A program made the translations under genes and the position numbers. From assembly GCF_000620065.1 (NCBI RefSeq), contig NZ_JHVI01000007.1, positions 64,501 through 128,500 on the forward strand: a stretch of DNA of 64,000 nucleotides, read 5' to 3'. The DNA comes from Meiothermus cerbereus DSM 11376 (GTDB taxonomy: Bacteria > Deinococcota > Deinococci > Deinococcales > Thermaceae). The first letter of the stretch is position 1; every line of letters starts with the position of its first letter. Below are positions 16,606 to 26,069 of this stretch, piece after piece. The notes under the pieces are model-generated. The model made no database searches and was not told where the DNA came from. It worked only from the letters and a program-made list of their open reading frames with translations.

Positions 16606-18389
16606 ACCGCTTCGGCCCGCTTGCGCTGGCTAGGGTCGAGCACCCGTTTACGCAGGCGCAGGCTCTGGGGGGTGATTTCCAGCAGCTCGTCGGGGGCCAG
16701 GAACTCCAGCGCCTCCTCCAGCGTGAACTTGCGCGGGGGGATGAGCCTTATGTTTTCGTCGGAACCGGCGGCCCGCACGTTGGTAAGCTTCTTGTTGATG
16801 TTGACGTTCACGTTCAGGTCGTTGTCGCGCACGTGCTCGCCCACAATCATGCCCACATACACCTCGGTGCCGGGCTCGATAAAGAAGTTGACCCGCTCTT
16901 GCAAGCGGAACAGGCTGTAGGCATAGGCTACCCCGGCCTCCATCGCCACTGCACTGCCGGTGGTGCGGGTTTCCAGGCTGCCCACATGCGGCCCGTAGGC
17001 GTGGAAGTTGTGGCTCATCACGCCCTCGCCCGCAGTGAGGGTGAGGAACATGGTGCGAAAGCCAAACAGGGCTCGAGCCGGCACGGTGAACTCGGCCCGG
17101 ATGCGCCCCGATTCTTGTTCCATATGCACCATCTGGGCCTTGCGGCTGCCCAGGGTTTCCATCACCGGGCCAAACTTGGCTTCGGGCACGTCCACCACCA
17201 GGTACTCGTAGGGTTCTTGAACCTGGCCGTCGATCTCCTTGAGCAAAACGCTGGGCTGGCCCACCGAAAGCTCGTAACCCTCGCGCCGCATGGTCTCCAA
17301 GAGTACGCTCAGATGCAATTCGCCGCGCCCGTGCAGCTCGAAGGTATCGGGCGTAACCTCGATGACCCGCAGGGCCACGTTGGTCTCGAGCTCTTTGGTA
17401 AGCCGCTCCCGAATCTGACGGCTGGTGACAAACTTGCCCTCCCGCCCGGCAAAAGGCGAGGTGTTGGGGGTGACGGTGATGCTGACCGTGGGTTCGTCCA
17501 CCGCCAGACGCGGCAGGGCCTCGGGGGCCTCCCGAGCTGCGATGGTATCGCCAATCTCCACGCCCTCCATACCGGCAATAGCCACGATGTCGCCGGGGGT
17601 TACTTCGTCTACCTCGAGGCGCTCTAAGCCCCGGTGGGTAAAGACCGCCACCACCTTCTGGTCGCGGTTGCCGTGCTCGCCCACGATGGTCACAAACTGG
17701 TTTTTGCGTACCGTACCCCGGTGAACCTTGCCCAGGGCAATTTTGCCCACAAAGTTGGAGTAGTCGAGGTTGGCTACCCGAAGCTGGAAGGGGCCATCGG
17801 CCACTTTAGGGGCAGGGATGTGCTGGAGGATGGTCTCGAACAGGTCGGTCAGGTCGGGCTTGGGGGTCTGGCCCAGCCAAGCCGTACCTTCGCGCCCCAC
17901 CGCGTACAGGTAGGGGAAGTCGAGCTGTTCCTCGCTGGCCCCGAGTTCGGCCATCAGGTCGAAGGTCTCGCCCAGCACCTCGTCGGGCCGGGCGTCTTTT
18001 TTGTCGACCTTATTAATCACCACAATGGGCTTGAGTCCGGCTTCGATGGCTTTCTTGAGCACAAAGCGGGTCTGGGGCATGGGGCCCTCGGCGGCATCCA
18101 CCAGCAAGAGCACCCCGTCCACCATGCTTAAAGCCCGCTCGACCTCGCCGCCAAAGTCGGCGTGGCCGGGGGTATCCACGATGTTGATCTTCACGCCCCC
18201 CCACTCCACGGCGGTGTTTTTAGCCAGAATGGTAATGCCGCGCTCGCGTTCTAAGTCGCCCGAGTCCATGATGCGCACGCCGCCCTCGTCGTGGCGGGAA
18301 AGGGCTTTGGCCTGCTTGAGCATGGCGTCTACCAGGGTGGTCTTACCGTGGTCTACGTGCGCAATAATTGCGATGTTTCTGAGTTCCAT
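16602..18389 (-). CDS. typA: Translational GTPase TypA/BipA
   Basis: The 595-residue protein carries EF-G-like GTPase motifs ([44 protein letters not shown]), domains II and III/V, and the BipA-specific C-terminal domain. It binds ribosomes and helps 50S assembly and stress growth in known species. GGAG stands before the ATG at 18389 ([12 protein letters not shown]). The 3' end overlaps the toxin gene's stop on the other strand. Confidence 0.96.
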   Translation of the reverse strand: MELRNIAIIAHVDHGKTTLVDAMLKQAKALSRHDEGGVRIMDSGDLERERGITILAKNTAVEWGGVKINIVDTPGHADFGGEVERALSMVDGVLLLVDAAEGPMPQTRFVLKKAIEAGLKPIVVINKVDKKDARPDEVLGETFDLMAELGASEEQLDFPYLYAVGREGTAWLGQTPKPDLTDLFETILQHIPAPKVADGPFQLRVANLDYSNFVGKIALGKVHRGTVRKNQFVTIVGEHGNRDQKVVAVFTHRGLERLEVDEVTPGDIVAIAGMEGVEIGDTIAAREAPEALPRLAVDEPTVSITVTPNTSPFAGREGKFVTSRQIRERLTKELETNVALRVIEVTPDTFELHGRGELHLSVLLETMRREGYELSVGQPSVLLKEIDGQVQEPYEYLVVDVPEAKFGPVMETLGSRKAQMVHMEQESGRIRAEFTVPARALFGFRTMFLTLTAGEGVMSHNFHAYGPHVGSLETRTTGSAVAMEAGVAYAYSLFRLQERVNFFIEPGTEVYVGMIVGEHVRDNDLNVNVNINKKLTNVRAAGSDENIRLIPPRKFTLEEALEFLAPDELLEITPQSLRLRKRVLDPSQRKRAEAV

Positions 18390-18507
18390 TGTGTCTCCGG
18401 TGGGATTGCCGTCTGGTATGCCGACAGCAGGCAACCCTGTCAGTGTAGCCGAAGAATCGGGGTTTTGTATACAGCAACATTTACAAAGTCTTCACCGCTT
18501 TCTGAGC

Positions 18508-18596
18508 GCGGTTCCCACGAATACCCAGTACCACAAAAACCGTTGTACGGGGGGTCAAATACGCTGCGTACCATACAGCGCAAGGGTGGGAACCGC
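18508..18596 (+). repeat. R3 repeat, copy with perfect 11-bp terminal inverted repeats
   Basis: GCGGTTCCCAC at the left end and GTGGGAACCGC at the right bound an 89-bp element. Inside is CACGAATACCCAGTAC, shared with a diverged copy at 45235-45310 in the opposite orientation. It occupies most of the approximately 290-bp gap upstream of typA, in which I see no gene. Confidence 0.72.
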
Positions 18597-18681
18597 AATG
18601 AGAGGGTCTTTATTGAGCCCCTCTACCTCTGGGTTAAGGAGGTGAGTCAGCGCCTCAGGGCAACCTCTACAAGTTCAACAA

Positions 18682-20232
18682 CTACAAGTTCAACAACCAA
18701 TCGGCCGCTTTCTCTGCAACCATCAGGGTGGGGATGTGGGTGTTGCCGCGCACCACCCCCGGCATCACCGAGGCGTCCACCACGTAGAGGTTCTCGGTGC
18801 CGTAGACCTTCAGGTGCGCGTCCACCACCTGCCCCATGCTGCAGGTTCCGGCGGGGTGGTAGAGGGTCTGGGCGTAGCGGCGGATGTAGGCCGCCAGCTC
18901 GGAGGGGGTTTTCACCCCGGCCTGATTGGCGTGGGGCGGGCCCCGGTAGGGGTCGAAGGCTTTTTGCGCGGCAATTTCGCGGGCGATCTCCAGGCCCCTC
19001 CGCAGCACCTCGAGGTCGCCTGGCTCGCTCAGATAGCGGGGCTGGATTACCGGCGCAGCCTCCGGGTCGGCGCTCCTCAGGCTGATCAAACCCCGGCTCT
19101 GGGGAGCCACCAGGGTGGGGCCAATGGTAAAGAAGTAGCCCTCCTCGCGGTCGAAGCCGTGGTTGCTGAAGAAGGCCGGACCAAAGTGGTACTGCAGGTC
19201 AGGGGCGGAAAGCTCGGGCCGGGTGCGTAAAAAGGCCCCCGCCTCGGCCACGTTGCTTACGAAGGGGCCGCTTTGGGTTAGCAAGTAGCGCACGATGTTG
19301 GCAAGGCTCTCGGCTTTGTCCAGGCTCACCGGCTGGGTGCTGTGCCAGATGATCGGCAGGGCCAGGTGATCCCAGAGGTTTTGTCCCACCGGCAGATCCT
19401 GCCGCACCTCGAGGCCCAGCGACTTCAGGTGGTCGGCGGGGCCGAATCCCGAAAGCATCAAAAGCTGGGGCGACTGCACCGCCCCGCTCGAGACGATCAC
19501 CGCCCGGCTGGCCCGCACCTGCCAGAGCTGGCCCTGGTGGTGGTACTCCACCCCTACGGCTTTAGTGCCTTCAAATAGGATGCGGTGTACCCTGGCCCCC
19601 GTCTGGGCATCGAGGTTGGGGCGCGGCAGGGCCGGCGCCAGGTAGGCCGCAGCAGCGCTATGCCGGGCGCCGTTTTTCTGGTTGACGTGGAACAGGCCTA
19701 CCCCTTCCTGCACGGGGCCATTGAAGTCGTCGTTCTGCTTCAAGCCCCACTGCTCCGCGGCCTCGATAAAGGCAAAGGAGAGGGGGTTGGTGTACTTGCG
19801 TACCTCTACATGCAAAGGGCCCTGGTCGCCGTGGTAGGGGGAGGGGCCCAGGGGATGGGTCTCGAGCTTCTTAAAGTAGGGCAGCACCTCGGCAAACGAC
19901 CAGCCGGGCTGCTTCCAGTCGTCGTAGTCGCGGGGGTTGCCACGGATGACGATCATGGCGTTGATGCCGCTGCTACCCCCCAGCCCCTTGCCCCGGGGCC
20001 AGTACAGGGTGCGCCCTTCCAGCTCGGCCTCTGGCTCGGTGTAAAAAGCCCAGTCGTAAGGCCCCTTGAAGAGCTTGGGGAAGGCCGCCGGAGCCTTGCA
20101 AAATAGCCCCTGCATGGGCTCCCCGGCCTCGAGCAAAAGCACCTTCAGGTCGGGCCTGGCCGAGAGCCGGTGGGCCAGCACACACCCTGCCGAACCCGCC
20201 CCCACGATGACGTAGTCGTATTCTGGTCTCAT
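18682..20232 (-). CDS. GMC-family FAD-dependent oxidoreductase (choline dehydrogenase-like)
   Basis: The 516-residue flavoenzyme has the ADP-binding motif GAGSAGCVLAHRLS, the GMC signature WPRGKGLGGSSGINAM, and the C-terminal pair YHPAGTCSMG and GNTHIPTLM supplying catalytic His and Asn/His residues. Family members oxidise primary or secondary alcohols. The substrate is unknown; there are no choline-pathway genes nearby. There is no signal peptide, so it is probably cytoplasmic. TAAAAT lies 8 bases before the ATG. Confidence 0.9.
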   Translation of the reverse strand: MRPEYDYVIVGAGSAGCVLAHRLSARPDLKVLLLEAGEPMQGLFCKAPAAFPKLFKGPYDWAFYTEPEAELEGRTLYWPRGKGLGGSSGINAMIVIRGNPRDYDDWKQPGWSFAEVLPYFKKLETHPLGPSPYHGDQGPLHVEVRKYTNPLSFAFIEAAEQWGLKQNDDFNGPVQEGVGLFHVNQKNGARHSAAAAYLAPALPRPNLDAQTGARVHRILFEGTKAVGVEYHHQGQLWQVRASRAVIVSSGAVQSPQLLMLSGFGPADHLKSLGLEVRQDLPVGQNLWDHLALPIIWHSTQPVSLDKAESLANIVRYLLTQSGPFVSNVAEAGAFLRTRPELSAPDLQYHFGPAFFSNHGFDREEGYFFTIGPTLVAPQSRGLISLRSADPEAAPVIQPRYLSEPGDLEVLRRGLEIAREIAAQKAFDPYRGPPHANQAGVKTPSELAAYIRRYAQTLYHPAGTCSMGQVVDAHLKVYGTENLYVVDASVMPGVVRGNTHIPTLMVAEKAADWLLNL

Positions 20233-20240
20233 TCAACATC

Positions 20241-20246
20241 ATTTTA
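20241..20246 (-). promoter_or_regulatory. -10 box, GMC oxidoreductase
   Basis: TAAAAT on the minus strand ends 8 bases before the ATG at 20232, consistent with a leaderless or near-leaderless transcript. Confidence 0.4.
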
Positions 20247-20424
20247 TCGCTCATGCATGTATAACCGGGACAACCCGCCAGGGGTATCTTGAGGAGTTGT
20301 CGGAAACGTGATGATTTCAACATCATGGCAAGCCAGCGGACTGGTCTTTATACCAAACTTTGCGTCGGAGCCAGATTACCTGGTGCATACGGGAATCTCT
20401 CGCATCTCTTGTTGAGGTGAATGA

Positions 20425-21684
20425 CTAGCCTTTTGCCGTCGGTAGCCAGATACCGACCCGGGCGCCCCCCTCTGGGCGGTTCTCGGCGCGGGCCTGCCCC
20501 CCCATCACCTGGGCCACCGCTGCCACCAGGGCCAGACCCAGGCCCACCCCGTCGCTCTGGTTGTTTTTGGTAAAGGCCTCGAAGGCCCGGGGCAAGAGTT
20601 CGGGCTCGAAGCCCGGGCCCCGGTCGCATACCCAGAGCCAGATACCCCCAGCGTCGGGCTCGAGCACAATTTTCTCGATACCCCCCGCGTGTTTATGGGC
20701 ATTTTGCAGAAGGTTCTCAAGCATCACTACCATCAGGTCGGGGTCGGCCTCCACCCACCCGCTTCCTTCGACCTCGAGCCCGCGCTGCTCCAGAAAGGTT
20801 TTCAAGTCCAGTGGCTGGCCCTGCACCCGCCCCTGCCCTTCCAGCCGAGCCAGGGTTAGCAAGCCCTGCAACAGCGACTCCATCCGAATGGCCTCGCGCA
20901 AAGCCCCCTTGGTGGCCCTGGGCTCTCCTGGTCGGCGCTGCAACACCTCGAGGTAGCCCTTGAGGGCGGCCAGGGGATTGCGCAGCTCGTGCGAGGCCCC
21001 ATAAGCAAAGCGCCGTGCGGCCTGTTCCTGCACTTTGAGCCGATGCAGGGCGGCCTTGAGCTCGCCCATCAGGGCGTTCATGGCCTCCACCGCAGGGCGG
21101 GCTTCGTAGAGGGAGGGGGTTGAGAGGGGCTCGAGGTTTTCGGCATTGCGGCGGGCCAGCTCACGCGAAACCGCATCCAACGGGCGCAACGATCCCGAAA
21201 GGCCCCACGCTCCCACAGCAAAGGCCAACAGCGCCAGCAGCCCCCCAATGCTCAGATAGAGCTGCAGCAGACGCTGTGGCAGCGCCGCCACCTCTTCCAA
21301 AGGCGTGCCCAGGCCCAAACCCCCCTCGTCGGTGGGAAGCGCCACCCACAGCCAGTTATCCCGCACCTCTCGAAAGCTCTGCCCCCTTTTCAGGGTCTCC
21401 TCGAGGCCCTCCGGAAGCCGGTAATCGCCCAGGTCGGTAAAGGCCGTGCGGCCTTCGGGGCCAAGGATAAAGCCCACCCCGCCAAACTCCTGCACGATTT
21501 GCGCCAGGTCCTGAATGCGAAGCTGCCCCTGGCTAAGCAAAAAGCCCAGCCTGGATAGGGCCGCTCGCTCGAGGGTCTCCTGCACGGTGCGCTGGGCTTG
21601 CCGCACAGTTATAACCCCCAACGGCACCAGCAGCAGGGCCAGGGCCAGCAGTAGCCATAACAAAAGGCGGAGGCGCAGGGTCAT
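20425..21684 (-). CDS. Two-component sensor histidine kinase
   Basis: The 419-residue protein has membrane spans at about 6-26 and 143-163 around an approximately 115-residue extracytoplasmic sensor. A linker and a HisKA dimerisation domain with phosphoacceptor His232 (YGASHELRNPLAALKG) follow. The HATPase domain has an N box (ENLLQNAHKHA), G1 (CDRGPGFEP) and G2 (GVGLGLALV). It starts 6 bases after the response-regulator stop, so the two are co-transcribed. The signal is unknown. Confidence 0.93.
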   Translation of the reverse strand: MTLRLRLLLWLLLALALLLVPLGVITVRQAQRTVQETLERAALSRLGFLLSQGQLRIQDLAQIVQEFGGVGFILGPEGRTAFTDLGDYRLPEGLEETLKRGQSFREVRDNWLWVALPTDEGGLGLGTPLEEVAALPQRLLQLYLSIGGLLALLAFAVGAWGLSGSLRPLDAVSRELARRNAENLEPLSTPSLYEARPAVEAMNALMGELKAALHRLKVQEQAARRFAYGASHELRNPLAALKGYLEVLQRRPGEPRATKGALREAIRMESLLQGLLTLARLEGQGRVQGQPLDLKTFLEQRGLEVEGSGWVEADPDLMVVMLENLLQNAHKHAGGIEKIVLEPDAGGIWLWVCDRGPGFEPELLPRAFEAFTKNNQSDGVGLGLALVAAVAQVMGGQARAENRPEGGARVGIWLPTAKG

Positions 21685-21690
21685 GGCCCG

Positions 21691-22338
21691 CTACTTTCGC
21701 AGGATATACCCGTGCCCCCGCAGGGTGTGAAGCAGTGGGGGCTCGCCTAGGGCTCGACGCAGCGCCGAGAGGTGCACCTCGAGGGTGTTGGGCTCGACCT
21801 CTTCCCCCCAGACCCGCTGCATCAGGGTCTCCTTGGGCAGGACACGCTCGGCGTGCTCCAAAAAACACTGCAGTAGCTGTAGGGCTTTGGGGGATAGCTC
21901 CAGCAGGCGCTCATTTCGGCGGGCTTCCATCTTGCCTGGGTAAAGCGCCACATCGGCGTAGGCAAGCACCTCCTCCAGGCGTTTACTTCGGCGCAAGAGG
22001 GCCTCGATGCGAGCCAGCAACTCCGACAGCGCGTATGGCTTCACCAGGTAGTCGTCGGCCCCCTCGCGCAAGCCCTTGACCCGCCACTCCACCTCGTCCA
22101 GCGCCGTGAGCATCAGCACCGGTACCGCGCTCCGCTTGCGAATCTCGCGCAGCACCCCAAACCCATCACCCCCCGGCAGCAGCACATCCAGTACCACCAC
22201 CTCGGGGTTTTCGGCCAGCCGACGTAGACCATCGGCCCCCGTACCCGCCTCCAGAACCTGGTAACCCTCGAGTTCCAGGCCAAGGCGCAGGGCTTCGCGC
22301 ACCCCGGTATCGTCTTCGATGAGCAGCACCCGGGCCAT
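21691..22338 (-). CDS. OmpR/PhoB-family response regulator
   Basis: The 215-residue protein has a receiver domain with acidic pair Glu8/Asp9/Asp10, phosphoacceptor Asp51 (VVVLDVLLPGG), and the conserved LTA and KPY switch residues. The C-terminal winged helix reads LELSPKALQLLQCFLEHAER ... TLEVHLSALRRALG ... LRGHGYIL. It is first in the operon with the kinase. CAGAAT precedes the ATG by six bases, a weak -10. Confidence 0.94.
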   Translation of the reverse strand: MARVLLIEDDTGVREALRLGLELEGYQVLEAGTGADGLRRLAENPEVVVLDVLLPGGDGFGVLREIRKRSAVPVLMLTALDEVEWRVKGLREGADDYLVKPYALSELLARIEALLRRSKRLEEVLAYADVALYPGKMEARRNERLLELSPKALQLLQCFLEHAERVLPKETLMQRVWGEEVEPNTLEVHLSALRRALGEPPLLHTLRGHGYILRK

Positions 22339-22392
22339 GCCCCTATTCTGGCAGAAACTACCCCGGATGCCGGTGATCTGGAGGTTAGGGCC

Positions 22393-22947
22393 TCACTGTC
22401 TGGGGGGTTCTCCTTTGCCCTCCGGCAAACCCCGCACGAAAAGTGCCACCCCCTCCTGCAAAAGCTGTTCTGCCGAATAACCGGGCATGTGCTGGGCGGT
22501 CATGTAGGCCCCATGCACAATCGAGGCAAAGATGACCGCCAGGGCTTTGCCGTGCCTAGGCGAGACCTGCTCCAATAGCTCGGCCAGTTGTTCGATGCCC
22601 CGCCGCATAGCTTCGCGGGCCAGTTGGACGGCCTCGAGGTCGCCCCCCCGGCGGCTCGAGTAAGCGGTCATGAGGGCGGTGAGCGGCTCCACCTGCCCCC
22701 GGTAAGCCAGGGCCAGGGCCAGCAAGCGCTGATGCAAGGTGCCTGGCTGGGAAAGCGCCCGCTGGGTCTCCACAAAGCCTTCCTGCAAAAGGGCCTCCAA
22801 GAGCGCCCGCTTGGAAGCAAAGTGGTGGTACACTGCGGCCTTGGTCAGGCCCAGGGTGCGGGCCAGGTCTTCCAGGCTGGTAGCAGCGTACCCCCGCTCT
22901 GCAAACGCTTTACGGGCGCTTCGCAACAGGGCCTGACGGGTATCCAT
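22393..22947 (-). CDS. TetR-family transcriptional regulator
   Basis: The 184-residue protein has an N-terminal TetR helix-turn-helix (AFAERGYAATSLEDLARTLG followed by LTKAAVYHHFASKRALLEAL) and a helical ligand-binding domain. The ligand and targets are unknown. It lies upstream of the two-component genes in the same direction, but 54 bp separate them and each has its own promoter-like box. TAGGCT is 8 bases before the ATG. Confidence 0.92.
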   Translation of the reverse strand: MDTRQALLRSARKAFAERGYAATSLEDLARTLGLTKAAVYHHFASKRALLEALLQEGFVETQRALSQPGTLHQRLLALALAYRGQVEPLTALMTAYSSRRGGDLEAVQLAREAMRRGIEQLAELLEQVSPRHGKALAVIFASIVHGAYMTAQHMPGYSAEQLLQEGVALFVRGLPEGKGEPPRQ

Positions 22948-22955
22948 CTACCTAT

Positions 22956-22961
22956 AGCCTA
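22956..22961 (-). promoter_or_regulatory. -10 box, TetR gene
   Basis: TAGGCT on the minus strand ends 8 bases before the ATG at 22947. No operator palindrome is obvious next to it. Confidence 0.4.
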
Positions 22962-23163
22962 CGCCTTGTTCTTCTAAACGTGCTGTGGCTCCAGCAACAG
23001 AAACCTCAACAGGCAGATGCGCAAGAGGGGCACACCCTGGTTAACCCAACCCGCTTTTTTTGCCCCCAAGAGGCGGGTAAACACCCATGGCCCACGCAGT
23101 TTACTGGCTTTGGCCCGCCCCAAGCCCCTCCATGCTACATCAGCGAGAAAGCTTGCTCTTGCG

Positions 23164-23637
23164 TCAAAACAAGTAGTTCACCCCAAAGCGAAGCTGGATA
23201 CCAAATGCCGTGCCGTAGATACCGGTAGCATCGCTGGCCAGGTAAAGGGTAGGCACCGCCTCGGCAAAGAGGCCCGCATCGCTGGCGGTGCTGTAATTGA
23301 CCCCTATCGGAGCGCGAATCCCAAAGAAGTTAATGGCTCCTAAGCCCACCCAGTTGCCCCCCAGGCCCCCATAGGGCAACAGACGGCCCGCCCCAAACGG
23401 GAACAGCAGGTCTGCGCCCAGCTCGAGGAAGCTGGGATTCAGGCCAATGCCCACATTGGCCCTGGCCCCAAAACCTCCGCCGAGGTTATAGCTGCCCGCC
23501 TGCAACATCAGGCTGTTGAGGGAGGTGCCTTCTACCCACTGAAACACCAGGCTGGCCCCCGCAAAAGGCTTTGCGCTTTGTGCAAAGGCCATCCATCCCA
23601 AGCATAGCAGGGAAAAAACCGCGATTCGTTTGCCCAT
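23164..23637 (-). CDS. Small outer-membrane beta-barrel-like protein
   Basis: The 157-residue protein has a signal peptide (MGKRIAVFSLLCLGWMAFAQ) and a mature part of alternating amphipathic, glycine-rich strands ending in FGVNYLF with a terminal phenylalanine, as in outer-membrane barrels. About eight strands would fit. The function is unknown. TAAAAT lies 9 bases before the ATG. It is divergent from the lipoprotein gene at 23754. Confidence 0.68.
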   Translation of the reverse strand: MGKRIAVFSLLCLGWMAFAQSAKPFAGASLVFQWVEGTSLNSLMLQAGSYNLGGGFGARANVGIGLNPSFLELGADLLFPFGAGRLLPYGGLGGNWVGLGAINFFGIRAPIGVNYSTASDAGLFAEAVPTLYLASDATGIYGTAFGIQLRFGVNYLF

Positions 23638-23740
23638 GATGGGCCTATTTTATGGCGATTTCAAAACACCAGAGGCCCGACATCGTGTTACATAAAGATT
23701 TCATTAGCCAATGCTAAGACTTCCCTCGAGGCTTCTTTCC

Positions 23741-23746
23741 TAGACT
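23741..23746 (+). promoter_or_regulatory. -10 box, leaderless lipoprotein gene
   Basis: TAGACT ends 7 bases before the ATG at 23754, the same hexamer as at 205. Confidence 0.45.
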
Positions 23747-23753
23747 GCCAGAT

Positions 23754-24200
23754 ATGCGCCCATCGTACCTGGCCTTGCTGCTGCTAACCCCGCTCCTGGC
23801 GGCCTGTGGCGGCCAGAGCGTCTTCCGGCCACCCAGCAACCCCGGCACACCCCCACCCCCTGCACCCGGTGAAAGCTTCGGCATGACCGCCGATCCCTTC
23901 ACGCTACCGCGGGGCGGCACCGCCACCCTTACGGTGCGGGTCACCTTCAACACCAGCAACCTGACCCGTGTGTTTTTGAATTACCAGAGCAACACGGCGG
24001 GGCTCGAGGTCACCCCCAAGGAACAAAATGCCGTGCGGGGCAGCTCCAACACCCAGACCGCCACCTTTACCGTAACCGACCGCAGCGTGGATCCGATGGA
24101 AAAGCGGCCCTTTTTCTACATCTACGGGATCGCCTGCACCAGCAGCGGGTGTAACAACCAGTCTCAGCGCAGCGTGCCTATACAGTGGAATATGCCCTAG
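23754..24200 (+). CDS. Lipoprotein, unknown function
   Basis: The 148-residue protein has a signal peptide ending in lipobox LLAAC (Cys18), then a proline-rich linker (PSNPGTPPPPAPGE) and one beta-sandwich-like domain. A disulfide is possible in CTSSGC. No family is recognised. It is convergent with the large lipoprotein gene at 24263; the 62-bp spacer holds a weak GTCTGG/CCAGAC inverted repeat. Confidence 0.68.
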   Translation: MRPSYLALLLLTPLLAACGGQSVFRPPSNPGTPPPPAPGESFGMTADPFTLPRGGTATLTVRVTFNTSNLTRVFLNYQSNTAGLEVTPKEQNAVRGSSNTQTATFTVTDRSVDPMEKRPFFYIYGIACTSSGCNNQSQRSVPIQWNMP

Positions 24201-24262
24201 GAGTCTGGCAAAAAAGGGTTACCAGACGAGCCTGGCTACCAAAAATTACCGCTCATGTATCT

Positions 24263-25846
24263 TCAGTTGACCGTGCCCAGAGCACCTTCCAGCTCGACGT
24301 CCTGGGTGTTGCCCCCGCGCACATACAACCCGCGCCAGGCGTCCTCGGTGGTGAAGAAGCCATCCAGGCGCAGGTCGGTGCCGGGTTTGATGTACTGCTT
24401 TAGGGGGCCGATGCCCGAGTTGCGGTCGCCAGCGATGTAGGGGCCGTCGCCGTACAGGTTGGTCTCGAAGTAGCCGTCGCCGTCGGGGTCGAGTTCAGGC
24501 TTGTAACGCAGGTGCAGGTTCATAATTTGCAGCGTGCGCCGGGTGCTGGAGGAGTTGTTGGTAACCAGGTCGGTGCAGTTCAGGCTGTTGCAGGCCGTGG
24601 CCGGGTTCTGGATGTCAATGCCCATGCCGGGGCCGCTGAATTCCATGCCCAGGGCCTTTACCAAACCCCCATCCCACTGCTCATAGCCCGAGTTGTTGGC
24701 CGCGATGCGGATGCGCTTGGAGGCGCGGGTGTTACTTTGCACCTGCTGACCGATCTGCTCCTGGGTGACCTGCTGGCCGGTGCGGGGGTCGGTGCAGGTG
24801 TTGGCAAAGAAGGGGTTGTCGCCCTGGTTCTGCCTCGAGGCCCCAAAATCGCCCTTGTAGTTGAGCTCGGCCAGCTTCTCGCCGGTGCGCCAGCGGGTGG
24901 CTACCACCACCACGGTGTGGAAACGAGCACAGACCCGCTGGTCGGTGCTGGTCTCGGAGTGGATGTTGATGTACCAACCGATATCGCCATCCCGAATGGC
25001 AAAGCCCTTAAACCCCTCGGCCCGCTCGGGCTGGTTGTTGGTGTACTGGGCGGTGTAGAGGAAGGGGGCCTGGTAGCCAATCAGGCCGGGGTCGGAGTTG
25101 TGGTCGTGGCGGTAGTAGCACCAGTACACCGGGTCAATCTGGGGGTGCCAGCTCGGATAGTTGCGTCCATCCGGCCCCTTAGCCAGCCAGAGGTTGTCCA
25201 GCCAGGAGGGGCAGGTAGTGTTGGGCACGGGACGTTCGGTAATGCCAGAGGGCAGGGCGGGTTCTGCCGAAGGCTGCCCATTGGCCTCGGCCAGCAGCAC
25301 CCAGTACTCCCCCTTGCCCTCAGGCGAGCCCAGGGTGATTTCGCCGGCCCGGAAGGTGCGGGTGTAGGTGTTGAACTTCTTGCCATCGGCGGCGGTGGTC
25401 TCGCCTCTTTGCCAGCCCACCAGCCACAACGCCGAGTTTTCCCAGGCCACCACCACCGTGGCCCCCCGGGTCAGGGTCAGGCGCAGCCAGTCCGCGCGGG
25501 TCGAGCTCGAGCCCGGCGCGTCCAGAATGTCCCAGCCGGCATACTGGGTAAAGCGCGGCCCCGAAGGCTGGCTGGGGTTGTTGGGGTTGCGGTTTTTATC
25601 GGCCTGGCGGGGCCAGTAGCGCAGCCCGCCGTAACTGGCCCGCAGCCGGCCGTTGTCTTCGCTCACCACCACATAGCGGCTCAAGAGCGTAAGGGGCTGG
25701 TTGGTCGGGTGTTGGGTCAGGGACTCGGCCAGAAACGGGCCGTTGGAGCTATCGGGGTTGGGGTTGTCCGCGTACTCTCCACCGCCACAGGCCCCCAACA
25801 AAAGCCCCAAACCTCCCAGCAGCGAAAGCATCTTCATTCGTTGCAT
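24263..25846 (-). CDS. Large lipoprotein, unknown function
   Basis: The 527-residue protein has a lipobox LLGAC (Cys20) followed by an Asn/Pro/Ser-rich linker. It is rich in aromatic residues, Asn and Thr, has scattered cysteines (CPSW, YWCYY, NTCTD, ACNSLNC), and has a DPDGDGYF segment resembling a calcium-binding loop. This fits an exposed envelope protein. GGAGGAG stands 5 bases before the ATG, so unlike many neighbours it uses a Shine-Dalgarno sequence. The long plus-strand frame over it is a GC shadow. Confidence 0.68.
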   Translation of the reverse strand: MQRMKMLSLLGGLGLLLGACGGGEYADNPNPDSSNGPFLAESLTQHPTNQPLTLLSRYVVVSEDNGRLRASYGGLRYWPRQADKNRNPNNPSQPSGPRFTQYAGWDILDAPGSSSTRADWLRLTLTRGATVVVAWENSALWLVGWQRGETTAADGKKFNTYTRTFRAGEITLGSPEGKGEYWVLLAEANGQPSAEPALPSGITERPVPNTTCPSWLDNLWLAKGPDGRNYPSWHPQIDPVYWCYYRHDHNSDPGLIGYQAPFLYTAQYTNNQPERAEGFKGFAIRDGDIGWYINIHSETSTDQRVCARFHTVVVVATRWRTGEKLAELNYKGDFGASRQNQGDNPFFANTCTDPRTGQQVTQEQIGQQVQSNTRASKRIRIAANNSGYEQWDGGLVKALGMEFSGPGMGIDIQNPATACNSLNCTDLVTNNSSSTRRTLQIMNLHLRYKPELDPDGDGYFETNLYGDGPYIAGDRNSGIGPLKQYIKPGTDLRLDGFFTTEDAWRGLYVRGGNTQDVELEGALGTVN

Positions 25847-26069
25847 CTGATCTCCTCCCGTTTGTCCTTTGGTTGTGGACAGCCCTCAGTCACCAAAGTA
25901 CATGGACTTTTGAGCGTTGCTTTTCTGGATTAACCGCAGCTTAAGAATCAGGCCGCTACAGGCTCAGAAAGCCCTAACCCTGCTCACAAATGCGTTACAT
26001 GATTAAGACCTGTCCCCCAAACGGCTCTGGGTTTTATCCAGCCGGGGATTGCGTAGAATACAAGGGCGC

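Noticed and set aside
22980-23228. 82-codon plus-strand frame between the TetR and beta-barrel genes
   Set aside because: Low-complexity Gln/Pro-rich sequence overlapping the barrel gene antisense; no ribosome-binding site or -10 box at its start.
24512-25933. 473-codon plus-strand frame opposite the large lipoprotein gene
   Set aside because: Val/Gly/Ala-rich shadow frame. The minus strand has a signal peptide, lipobox and Shine-Dalgarno, so the minus-strand gene is preferred.
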